Source: Panagrolaimus kolymaensis (Eukaryota > Nematoda > Chromadorea > Rhabditida > Panagrolaimidae). From it: a DNA stretch of 64,000 bases. Below the pieces are notes generated by a model. It worked only from the letters and a program-made list of their open reading frames with translations. It was not told where the DNA came from and searched no databases. Positions within the stretch are counted from its first letter, which is position 1. The number at the start of each line of letters is the position of its first letter. The DNA is taken from NCBI GenBank assembly GCA_028622995.1, contig JAJQJQ010000011.1, positions 1,612,001-1,676,000 of the forward strand, in the 5' to 3' direction. Below, in pieces: positions 11,731-22,900 of the stretch. The position numbers and the translations under genes are program-made.

Positions 11731-13114
11731 TTAAAAAAGTGATAAAAATTTAGGAAACATTTCAAAAGTAAAAATACAAAACAATGCACAAATGAAAATA
11801 ATAAAGCTATAACCATAAAATTTATTCTTCTTCTTCTTGTTTAGTCGATTGAGAATTTCAGCAAGTTCAGGACGTTCAAGAGGATCTATGTCAATCATGG
11901 CCGAAAGAATAGTCAAGAAACGATCATCTTTTACTCCTAAAAAAACACAAGGTTAAAAAATTAAATAAAGTAAAACATAAACTAACTTTTAAAGTATTTC
12001 GTTCGCATGGTTGACACAGAATCTTTTAATGAATAACAAATTTCTTTAAATTCATCAGATTTTGGTAAAATTTTATTGTCCACAGAAAGATGTATAAATG
12101 ACATTCCAAGTGAATAAACATCAGCAGCTTTAGTCGGTGAATTATTCAAAATTTCAGGTGCGAGATAACGACTATCACCATCATCATAATCGTTGACATT
12201 ATCGACGTTGAGATCCAAAGCCAAACCGAAATCTCCAAGTTTACAATGACCATTTGAAGTAATAAACATATTATCTGGTTTAACATCAAGGTGAATAATT
12301 TCAAGATCATGAAGAAATTTGACAGCCTAAAATAATTTAATGATTATATAAAATGGAAAATTAAAAGCAAACCTTAGTCATATCTTTGAGCCAAATCCAT
12401 AAAGATTCGCTATTAACGCAAGCATCACATGTTTTAATATCGAAGAGGCTATAGCTGCCACAAAGTTCTAATTGAATATAGAGACGATCCGATTCTTCCC
12501 AAGCTTTAAAAAATTGGACGATATGATCATTAGGTGGAAGGAGTTCTTGAATCTTAACTTCATGAAGCATAGCAGTTCGATTCTTTTCACCAGTATAAAG
12601 ATTGTGAGATTTTTTGATTGCATATCGTTTACCATCTTCAAGATAAATTGCTGAATGAACCTAAAAATATCATTGATTAGTAAACACTTATTACAGAAAA
12701 TATAAAACTTACAGTGCCAAAAGAACCATGACCAATTTCAACACAATCAACAAAAGCTTGCTCAAGGTAAGTTTTTGAACCATTTTTATCATATCCATAA
12801 TAAAGTTTCTTATCTAAAAAAAAGTCCTCCTTTTTAGTTGTACAAAATCATAATGAACCTTACTTTTGCCATCTTTACGAAAAGTAACAATATGAGCTTT
12901 ATTAGCAAACCTTGGTGATTGTATACCACGAGAAATGGGATCAGACAGTTTGGTAATAGGTTTCTTGCCAAGTTTATAACAAATACATGTGTTCTTTTTC
13001 TGAAAAAAAAAGTTTGTGTAAAAGGAATAAATGAAAGAAGCAAAAAGTTACCTGTATAGCATGCAAATAATCAGTGCATTTATTTAGACCAAGAAAATCA
13101 GTCAAATCAAACAT
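11731..13114 (-). CDS. Myt1/Wee1-like inhibitory kinase with C-terminal membrane anchor (WEE-1.3-like)
   Basis: Six exons (13052-13114, 12864-12999, 12713-12813, 12373-12660, 11987-12326, 11731-11936) give 377 residues. After about 70 N-terminal residues with a [11 protein letters not shown] stretch, the kinase domain shows the Gly loop GHGSFGTV, the VAIK equivalent YAIKKS, catalytic loop [22 protein letters not shown] and [17 protein letters not shown] in place of HRDLKP and GDSRYLAPE are Wee1/Myt1 signatures. A hydrophobic segment follows the kinase domain ([19 protein letters not shown]), as in Myt1, which is tethered to ER/Golgi membranes and phosphorylates Cdk1 on its inhibitory Thr/Tyr. 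Catalytic residues look intact. The tail after the anchor is very short, so the long Cdk-binding C-terminus of vertebrate Myt1 is absent. It ends tail-to-tail with the ABC-like gene, 191 bp away. Confidence 0.88.
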
Positions 13115-13459
13115 TGTAATCAGCCAAAATAGTAAAATGTTGGATAACAAAGTTCTGAAAAGTTTAGAAAGATAAAAAAAAGTGTTGAAGATCCATTTCA
13201 AAAAACATAATCCGCGCTTTTGCCTAACGCATATTTTGCCAATATTGGTGGATTATTTTGAATGCTTTTCAAAGTTTGAAGTTTGCTGATGTTTTACTAA
13301 TTTTTGAATTATGATGGAAGAAGACTATTTTTTAGAAAGTTTATTTTATTAATTTATAAAATTGTTGTAACCACTAAATACAGTATAATTACTTAATTTT
13401 TTATGCAACAAAATTTGTACATTATCTTAACTTTAAATACAATGGGGAAAAATATAGTT

Positions 13460-16400
13460 TTAAAATTCTAAAAATCTGACAGCTTTGTTATGAGGATAAT
13501 TCCGTATACAGTATTTTCGAATTTCATTAAAAACAATTAAATATGATCCAACGATGGGAGCAAAAATCCAAACATGAATTGGCGGTTGATAAATGTCCAT
13601 TAAGTATTGCATTGCTGGAGTATAAATAAACAAATTCAAAAGTAATATTTCAATGATAACAGCAAAAATTGAGATTAAATTTGAAAAGCCATGATTGAAA
13701 ATGCTTACACGTCGTGTGGTACACATGAATAAATGAATAACCTGAAAATTAGGGAGTTAAAAAAAGTTGATTTGAAGTCATTCATATTTACCTGCGTAAT
13801 TACAAGAGTTACTTGCCAAGCAGCAGCAGCTTGACCTCGAATAATAACTTGTTCATTGGCTGGTATGGACAATCCGGTTGAAGTGTTAAAATTTTCTGAA
13901 TTTGAATCCCAATAAGGTTCAGATGAAAATAATAAATCTTGCGGCATAATTCCATGATAATAATAAACAGATAAATATGATGCAAAACAACCCAATGCAA
14001 TGGGCCACCCAGCAAAACCATATGAATACAATAACAAATTATTTGAAACTAATTTTGTCTTTGAGTTTCTTGGTGGCACTTTCATTATATCTCTTTCAGA
14101 ATTTTCATATGCTAATGATATCGATGGTGGTAATTCTGTGGCTAAATCAATACTTAAAATTTGGAGAGGTTCCAATCCCAATGGCATTCCAAGGGTAAAA
14201 TTTAATATAATTGGCACAATTTCAGCCCATAAATGGGCGAGCGTATAAGCTATGCTAAGCCGAAGATTATCAAACATGAGGCGACCTTCTTCAATGCCTT
14301 TAACAATCAAAGCAAAATTATCGTCAGCAATAATTATATCAGCTGTCATTTGAGCAATATCACTGCTTGATTGACCCATCGCAATTCCAACATTTGCTTT
14401 AGCTAATGCAGGGACATCATTGACATCACCACCTAAAAAATGAAATAATGCAAATTTATAAATTGTTATGGATTTACCTGTAACTGCAACTATTTCATCC
14501 CTTTTCTGTAATTCTTCAACAATCATAAGTTTTTGTTCGGGTGTAGTTCTCGCAAATACAATATATTTATGTTTGAGTAATTCATTCCATTCCATTAGTG
14601 ACATATCTTTTAACGATTCTCCAAGCACGATTGCCGAATCAGGATGTGAGGTTTTAAATTCAAGCTTTCCCTTATTTTTTACCAACCCCGAAATCAATCC
14701 CAATTGCAATCCAGCTGCAGCAGCTGTGGTTGGATGATCTCCAGTTATCATATAAACCTTTATTCCAGCATCTTTACATTGTTGAATTGCCTCGGCTGCT
14801 TGGGGTCTTGGTGGATCTATCATAGCTGCCATTCCAAGAAATACTAAATTTTCTTGGGGATAATTTGTTGAATCATTTGTAAATTTTTCATGCGGATTTG
14901 AAATGAAATGCTTTTGTGCAAAACCAAGAACGCGACAACCCTCACAGCCATAATGTTCCCAAGCATCCTAAAATGAATAATAAATTTTTGCCTTGTGTTT
15001 TTTTAAGCCTACCTTGCATTCATTTATAAAATCTTCATCAATTTCTCTCAATTCATCATTCATTAAATAATGGCTGCATTTTGCTAAAATAACTTCGGGT
15101 GCACCTTTCATCATTACAATATTCATAACTTTTGTTTCATCCAATTCATCCAAAAGTTCCATTGAATCTGCACTTTGTGGTTTAGCTTGACATCTTGAAA
15201 CCACAAGCTGCCATCGTCGAACAGCATTAAATGGAATTTCAAATAATTTTGGGAATCGAAGTCGTACAGCTTCCACGGATGTTACTGTTTCCACATGTCT
15301 CAAAAGTGCAACTTCTAATGGAGTTCCAATGAGATTATTTTTTCTTCTACGTTTCGAACTTCCATGAGAAATGCTCCAATCATCCGGTTTATAACCTTCT
15401 TCCATGCTTTTTAAATCTTCTGTGGGTTCTTTAACACTCAAGCGGCCACTTTGGGTGCTGAAAATGGTAATTAATGATTTATATAAGTAATAAACTTTCC
15501 ACTTACATGATTGTAAATTTTTTAGTTAAACGTGCGGATTGATTTTTTGATCTTTGCTCTAATAACATTTTTGTTGAAACTCGATTGAATGCTTCAGAGG
15601 GATGTTCGAATTGTGCTTTATTACAAACGGACATAACCGATAGCAAATCCACAAAGGATTGTTCCAAAGACGTTTTAGCCCCACTTTTCTTTAGAATGTT
15701 TTGTTCTGCTTCTGTTGGAGCTAAAAGTTCATATGTTTAGCTGCACTAATCTTCAAAATCCTACTTGAATATTCTTTTTTGTTATACCACAATCTTGAAA
15801 CTTTCATTAAATTTTGGGTCAAACTTGCTTTTTTATCGGTGCAAATTACTGTAGCAGCACCAAGTTTATCAATGGTGTCAGATTTTTTAATGAAAACATT
15901 CTTCTTTGCCATTCGTTGAGAAATAATTGCGAGCTGCGACATAACAACTGCTGGCAAACCTTGAGGAACGTTTGCAACAACAATGACGAGAAATCCCAAA
16001 ACAAAGTAATATAAAATTCTTTGAAAACCCGAAATTATGCAACCAATAATGAAAAAGAAAAGAGCCATAGTTACAGCCAAAATTGAAATAAAATTAACAA
16101 ATTTATCCAAATCTTGATGAAGTCTCGATTTAGTTGTTGGAACAGATTTTTGAAAATCTGTTAAAAGGCTCACAGTCTAAAATCAATCTTTCATAAAAAA
16201 TTCCATAATTTTTTTTAGTAAATAGCTACCGTATAATTTCCTGTTCGAATAACAACTCCCAAACCATCACCTTCAACACAATATGATCCTTTAAATGCAA
16301 CATTTTTAGAACTATAAACATTAATGGCACGATCCACTGGTTCACTATCATATTCAAGAGTTCTATTACTTCCAGTAATAGCTGATGATTCAATCATGAG

Positions 16401-17463
16401 ACCATTGGCTTTTAAAATTCTTATATCTGCTGGAATTCGATTACCCGAGCTGAAAAGCTTTTTTTACATTTTTGTAAATAAGTTTGATTGATTTGCTAAT
16501 TAAGCCTGATGAATATTAAGTTTATTTAATTTTGATAATTTTTAAACTTTATCTTTTTAGTTGTTTATCGATAGAATTTTTAGCACCCACTTTTAATGGT
16601 TTCTTAGTAATTTAAACATTTTCTTTATTTCTCTTTGCTCATCATTACCATTTACTTTTTCTATTTTATTTTTGGCCGACGCTTTTTGTGATTCCATCTC
16701 TTACTAACGCTCAAAATAAATTACGGTAGGAGTTCTCTTATTACAAAAAAAAAATCCAATAAAAAATTATTGCATTTTTAATCTTTAAAATTTTCATTAC
16801 AAAAAAAAGCAAAATGGTGTCTTGCATATTGGAGATTTCCATTTTACAATGCATCCTTTCGATAAAAAAAAAGTGGTACAAACCTAATAACAACGACATC
16901 ACCAACAACGAGTTCTTCACATGGAATTAATTTTTCTTCACAATCACGTATTACCGTAGCTTTTTCAGGCATTAAATTAATGAAATCCTTTGCAACACTA
17001 ATGGTTTCTTTTTCTTGTCGATATGAAATAAAACTCATAACAATTACGACAACGATTAAAATCACAGAACAATATAAATTTAAGCTACCCAAATTTCCAT
17101 GAAATATATCCACTGTATATGTTAATAAACTTATTACAGCTGCAGCTAATAAAAGTAACCAAAATTTATGAAGAAATTGTTTTAAAAATAACGCGAGATC
17201 ATTTTGAGATTTTCGAGTTGGAATAATATTTTTTCCTCCATCTGCAAGGCGACGTCTTGCTTCAACGGTGGAAAGGCCATCGCTTTTTTCTGGACATTCG
17301 GGATCAATGTAAGAATTGGCGTGGACATTGGCTATTTCAGCTACAGTTAAATGATGCTCAACATATGAAGTTCCAATTTGTTCTTTAGTATTCTCAGAAC
17401 TTTCAGCATCTTCAGGATGGATTTTTTGGTGACGAAAACAACCAAGTTTTGATTTCTTTTTAG
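13460..17463 (-). CDS. Na,K/H,K-ATPase-family (P2C) alpha-subunit-like protein with degenerate catalytic motifs; 5' exon not found
   Basis: Covers the family order from the N-terminal [17 protein letters not shown] through M1-M2 (exon 16884-17463), the actuator domain (exon ending 16449), M3-M4 and P-domain start (to 16174), N-domain with [11 protein letters not shown]-domain with [14 protein letters not shown], and M5-M10 ending at 13460. Key motifs differ from active pumps. TGES reads TGSN, M4 PEGL reads PQGLP, the phosphorylation loop DKTGTLTQN reads DKKASLTQN with the Asp kept, GDGVNDSPAL reads [10 protein letters not shown], and M6 CIDLGTD reads SIDLATE. The first located exon starts after an acceptor at 17464 in phase 1, so a short upstream coding exon is missing from my model. 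C. elegans CATP-1 is reported to have a pump-independent role, a possible precedent. Function here is unknown. Confidence 0.85.
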
Positions 17464-18082
17464 CTAAAACAAAATTATTTTATTGTTTGAAATAAATGTT
17501 TAATTAAAAATTAGGAAGTAGATGTGAGTTTATCCAGAAGGAAATCATGTGAAGTTAAAACTTTTATTTCTAAGTACATTTTATCATTTTGCTTTACCAT
17601 TATCAATAAAATCCTATAGAATTTTTTTTGTTTATTATTATTTTCTTACTGCCTTTTCAGTTTTTCTTTAAATTCTAGTTTAAAATTTTAAGTTTTTCAA
17701 AGTTTCGAAAAGTCTTTGCTGTTTAAACAAACTGCGTAAGATATTTGCCGTTATCATTTCCGTTAATCACGTTTTTAAAAACAAACTTTTGACAGAAAAA
17801 AAAGAAAAAACAAAACAACAAATTGATTAAACGCAGAAACTTGTTTTTAAATGAGCATTATAGTTTGATAATCGTAACAATATAATATATTCATTCGATT
17901 TGTAACATTCGAGAGCAGTTTTCTTGGCACTTCTTCAGTTTCTCCACCCTACTTTTTCACTTTTTTTCATTTTCCTCTTATTTTACAGGGGGGACCAAGG
18001 CATTTTCGGTATTTCATAGGGAGGACCAAGGAATTTTTTATTTTCATATTTTTTTGTTTTTTTTAAAGAAGTAATAGAACCA

Positions 18083-18256
18083 TGGATCCTTTTACTTTTT
18101 GGATCCTTGGATTATGGATCCTTTTTAGGATCTGGATCTTTAATATTCTTTATAGGATCTGGATCTTAATTTATGGGTAATGGATCTTTAAGAACCTTTT
18201 TGTTGGGATCTTCCTTTTTTCGGATCTTTAATAACCTTTATAGATTCTAGATCCTT
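18083..18256. repeat. Degenerate GGATC(C/T)-rich tandem tract inside the foldback element
   Basis: About a dozen GGATC words in 170 bp, separated by T-rich spacers of variable length (GGATCCTT, GGATCTGGATCTTTAAT and similar). It lies between the two arms of the foldback element and may be part of it. Confidence 0.6.
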
Positions 18257-18362
18257 TGACATTTTAAAGCACTTCAAAATTTAATCTTTTACTAAAAAAA
18301 AAATTGTAACTCTTTTTATTTGTTGAATTTCAATATATTCAAGTTTGAAACAAAGGTCTTTT

Positions 18363-18434
18363 AAGCTTCTATAGTTGAGTGGTTAGTACTCTTGACTGTG
18401 AGAAAGTCAAAAGTTCTACTCCCTCTTGAAGAAA
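18363..18434 (+). pseudogene. tRNA-like sequence (degenerate, possible SINE head)
   Basis: TAGTTGAGTGGTTAG matches the A-box pattern. A 5-bp anticodon stem TGACT/AGTCA encloses a 7-nt loop GTGAGAA with T at position 33, which would give anticodon GAG. Downstream AGTTCTACTCC is a weakened B box, and the T stem does not pair well. It adjoins the inner end of the right arm of the foldback element. A working tRNA is unlikely; a tRNA-derived promoter relic is the best reading. Confidence 0.5.
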
Positions 18435-19964
18435 AAAAATTCCTTTGGTCTCCCCTGTGAAAGTAGGAAATTCCCTTGGTCCCCCCTGTAAAATAAGAGG
18501 AAAATGAAAAAAAGTGAAAAAATAGGGTGGAGAAACTGAAGAAGTTCCGTTTTCTTTTTTAAAGAAAAAATGCACATTGGATGGTTTTTATTTTACATCC
18601 ATCGTCAATTATTACAACGTTGTATGTGATGCTGGAAAAAATGACAAAAATAGTAACTTTATGATGAAAGGTATCAAAAGTTTACTATGGTTTAAAACAA
18701 TGGGTAAAAAATCAAGTAAGTTTTCATGTACTTAGGTGAAAATCAGAGCGTGAAATTGAGGATGCAAAAAATTCAGAAGTATTACTCTTTTTTCGTCTGT
18801 GTTTGCACAAAATATACTCGCTTCAATGATTTCTATTATTTAGCAACTTTTTATTTTTATGATCCTATAATTAATGTAACCCGTTGGATGCTAAACTCTC
18901 AAACAACTCTTAGACACTTCGGGGTGTATCTTTAATTTTTGTATCAAAAAGGGTCTTAAACTTAACGGTTAAACTAAATTTATCTCTCAAACATTTAATT
19001 AAAAATAAAAAATAAAAAACAAACCTAAACACTTGAAAGTCATTTGATACAAACAAAAATAGCCCTATAAAAATATTCAATGATGATATATTCAGTTAAT
19101 ACTCCTTTATAAAAAAAAGGACAGAAAAAATATTTACAACGGAAAATAAAAATTGAAAAAACAAACACTCGCGATTATAAAAAAAAAATGGTGAAGAACC
19201 ATGAATGGGTCAATTCTCTATTTTTAAGTTTACTCACTCTCAATTTTGAACTTTTTACGTAGCAAAATGAACTTTCAATAACAAAAATAAAATGATCAAA
19301 AAAATCATAAATATTTTTATTACCGAATGAGTTTGAAGGAAAATCAAACAATGATAATAAAACTCTTTATCTTTGGGGCAAGTAGATAGAAAAAATTATT
19401 GGAAAGAAAAAATAACAAAACAAAGCGAATCAAAAAAATAAAATAAATTATTTCTTTGCCTCGCATTATTGATACACTTTCATTTATTATTTTTATTTAT
19501 TATTTTTTGATGAAATCAATCAAGTTTTGCTCTTCTTTAAACTAACTTTTTGCTCTTCTATCAAAACTTGAACTTTAAAATATCAATCAATTTTTTCTTT
19601 TTGGGGTTAATATTGCGCAACCAAGAAAAGAAAACCGCAATTGATGAGTGAGGAAGGGGTGAGTTTGTTGGTTATCATATGGCAATACATCGTATGCTCG
19701 TTTTCCCACCTTTTTTATTGTCGGCCGCAGAAGAAAGAAAAAAAGGAAACTTACGTTTCAGTTTTTCTCCCTTTTATTCAATTTTTTCAAACTTTTTATA
19801 GAATAAAAAAATAATAAATTTTGTTTATCGTCATTTAATGTTATTTCTTTCTCTTTAAAGTTTTACTTTATGGTAAAAAATGGAGAAGATAAGAAACCGC
19901 AAAATCAAAAGCACAGCATAAAATAATTATATATATATATGTTTGACTCATTTTTTGTTATTGT

Positions 19965-22900
19965 TTAAAACCCTTCTTCATCCGATTGATTAGTTAATGA
20001 ATTCATTCGACGCCGCATTGCATGACTAAAATCTACACCAACTTCAGTATCACTATCATCTGCTGCTGCAGTGGATTGAATGGTAATTCGAGGATGATCG
20101 GTTTTATCACAAATTTCATCAAGAATTTGGGCATTTAAATATTGTCGAATATCAATTCGGGGCTTTCGAGCCAAGCATTCTTCAACATATTGATAAGCCT
20201 AAAAGTTTGGGGTGGAAGTATCTCATAAAGAAGAAGGTGATTCTTGGAGGCAGGGATGCTTCATAAAAATTCATTTACTTACTTTTTTAAAATTTGATCT
20301 TTTTGCGTTATGCAAAATTAAAATAGTATATAAATCTCCTCGTCTCACAGCATCTTCAATTCCGGGTTCTTCAATCAATGCACCCACAATTCTTAAACAT
20401 TCACCAGGATCTGATGTGTATAAACTAAAAATAAACTTCTTTTATTTATGATCTTCCATCTCTCTCTTTTTTATACCTTTTTGCTCTAACAAATTTTTTA
20501 ATCTTTTCAATGTGATCTTTTAATTCTTCTTGCATGTTTAATGCACGTGGATCAATTCCACCATCCTTTGCCATTTTTTTATTGATCGTATTTAAAGCTT
20601 CCATATATGCATTGAGACCCTTTTCATAATCTTTATATTCATCTATTTCAACATCGGCGCAAGCTTTATAAAATGAGGAGAGAGAATCCAGTGCATCTCC
20701 TTTAACATAAAACGCTTCAATATTTCTCATTAATTCCATATCATCATGCCATGTCAAAGTTTGTAGATAATTTCCTGCCATTCGATAAATATCTTTGTTT
20801 CTCGCGGTGTTAGTAAATAATATAATTTTTGGAGTATCACCTGATTTTAATAAAGCTCGCATCGCCTGAAAAAAAAAATAGTGTTCGATTTCAAAACAAA
20901 AAAGTGATTCGCTTATAAAGAATTTTACCTCAATTTTATTTCCAGCTTGGGTAAACTTTTTAGCAGCAAAATGATAATTTCCTTGATGTAGACAACATTT
21001 AGCAACTTCTTCCAACATTAGATTTCTAGTTTGGGTGGTTGATTTATCGCCTTTTGGTGGAGTTAACAACTCCGCAAGTTCTTCATTTACAACTACATTT
21101 CTTTCACGGCAAAGATTTATAGCTTCTGAATATTTTCCAGCATATGCTAAAAGTTGAATGGCTTTTCGATCTTGTTGATTTGCAGCAAAAAATTGTGCAG
21201 CTCTTTCAAGAATTCTTGGATCTGATTTTTCATTCAATTCTTGAACAATCAAATCCAAAGCTGACTGTTGCTCAGTTCGAAAGGCGAGATCAAGAGCGCG
21301 GCCAATCATACCAGCCTGAAATGATATTTAAATTTTTTAAAGAGTTTATGTAAAAAAATTTTTACTTTATGGTACAACATAACCGCTTTGTCAGTATGTC
21401 CATCACGATCTTCATAAAATTTAGCTGCTTCTACGAGATCGCTTCCACCTGCTTGTAAAGCCAAGTTGGCAAGTTTATCAATCATATCGTGTTCCTAAAT
21501 ATTGAAAATTGGATTCAAAAATTGAAGCAAAATAAAAACCTTTGCAAGTCGAATAGCGCTTCCAAAAGCATGAGCTTTGGAAAAATAATTTACTGCATTT
21601 TCAATATCGCCTCGAATTTCATATTGTCGAGCCAAATGAAATGCTGCGGCTTTATTACCAGTTTCATCCACAAGCGATGCAGCCTAAAAACAATTTTTTA
21701 ATCGTCCAAAACGATGAGTAATTTGCAAACCTCATCTAATTGATCATCCATACAAAGTAATCTCACGACATTAAGATATTCTCCAGCAATGTGATAGAAA
21801 TTCTTCGCGGTTTGAACATCACCAATACTTTCCAAATAATGTCCCCACCATTTTTGTAAATCGCTATAAATTTTTTAAATTCTTATCAAAGTCAATAACT
21901 ACTAGCCTTAAACTTACGGATCCCTTCGACGTTTAACATAAATCTCTAAAACTTTTGGATTCATAAAAAGTGCTCTTGGAACTTCAGTTTTTTGTGTTCC
22001 AGACATTTCATAATTTTCTAATGCTGGTTCTAAAGCTCCATTAGCTTCCAAATATTTTGCGTAATTATAATATGTATTTCGAAGATTAATTCTGTCATAT
22101 TTTTCTGCAATTTTAAATGATTCATCCCATTTATATTCGGTTTGAAGAATTTTATTTATCATATCATAACGTCCAATTGAAAGATAAATGGTTTTAGCTT
22201 CTTCCTAAATATTTTTATTTTTTTAATGGCAAAAAATAAGATTGTGCTTACTATCATTCCAAGTTCAATTGCAAGTTGAGCTGCTTGAAGATCAGATGAA
22301 TCTCCTCGTTCAATGGAAAGTCGAACATTCCTTGCAGCTCTAGCATTTTGCATATTTCCTAAACAAACTCGAGCAACATCCATTCGTCGAGTTTTTACAC
22401 ACATTCGAGCCATATGATCCCAAACGCTTTCACTAAAAATAGCATATTTTTGTAACTACCTTAACCAAATGGAAGCATACTTTTTAATATATTTAATTGA
22501 TTTAAATGCATTATCCATTTGACCCATGCAAAGATAAAAGCTAAAATCAAGCATGGCTCCAATTGCTTGTGAGTCTGTTTCATCTAATCCAACAAATTCT
22601 CTCAAAGTTTTTCTTAAAAGTAATCGAGCAATTGAACGTTCATTTCCGGGATCGTCTTCTTCTTCGCTTTCCATCTAAAATTTACTTTTTCCACTTTAAT
22701 GTTATTGTGATGAAGCCTACGTTTTTAAAAAAGTACAAATACGGAACAGCTAAATGAAGGAGTTGTTCGGCTTTATCAGATTTTGGTTGTAAATCATGCA
22801 TTTGTACTCCATGTTCGGTTGTGACATACATTGAAATAAGCACATTTTGACTTTGATCTCCTGTGTTATGAATGGCTTCACAAATTAATAATCTTGGATC

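Larger units (their letters stand above)
17929..18545. mobile_element. Foldback / MITE-like element, 617 bp, arms of about 110 bp
   Basis: The left end starts ACTTCTTCAGTTTCTCCACC at 17929. The right end is its reverse complement, finishing CTGAAGAAGT at 18545. The first 67 nt of the two arms differ at one base; the next 40 nt (around GGGGGGACCAAGG and AGGGAGGACCAAGG) are similar but diverged. No transposase frame is inside. I could not identify a target-site duplication. Confidence 0.75.
17464..19964. other. Intergenic or 5' region of the ATPase-like gene, 2.5 kb
   Basis: Contains a foldback element (17929-18545), a GGATC-rich tract (18083-18256) and an AT dinucleotide run near 19929. The missing first exon of the ATPase-like gene should lie here or farther upstream, but I could not find an ATG followed by a matching donor in the required phase. 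The frame at 18726-18935 (+) has no support. Confidence 0.45.

Noticed and set aside
18369..18575. 68-codon frame (-) over the foldback element
   Set aside because: It is the translation of the element's right arm and the tRNA-like sequence.
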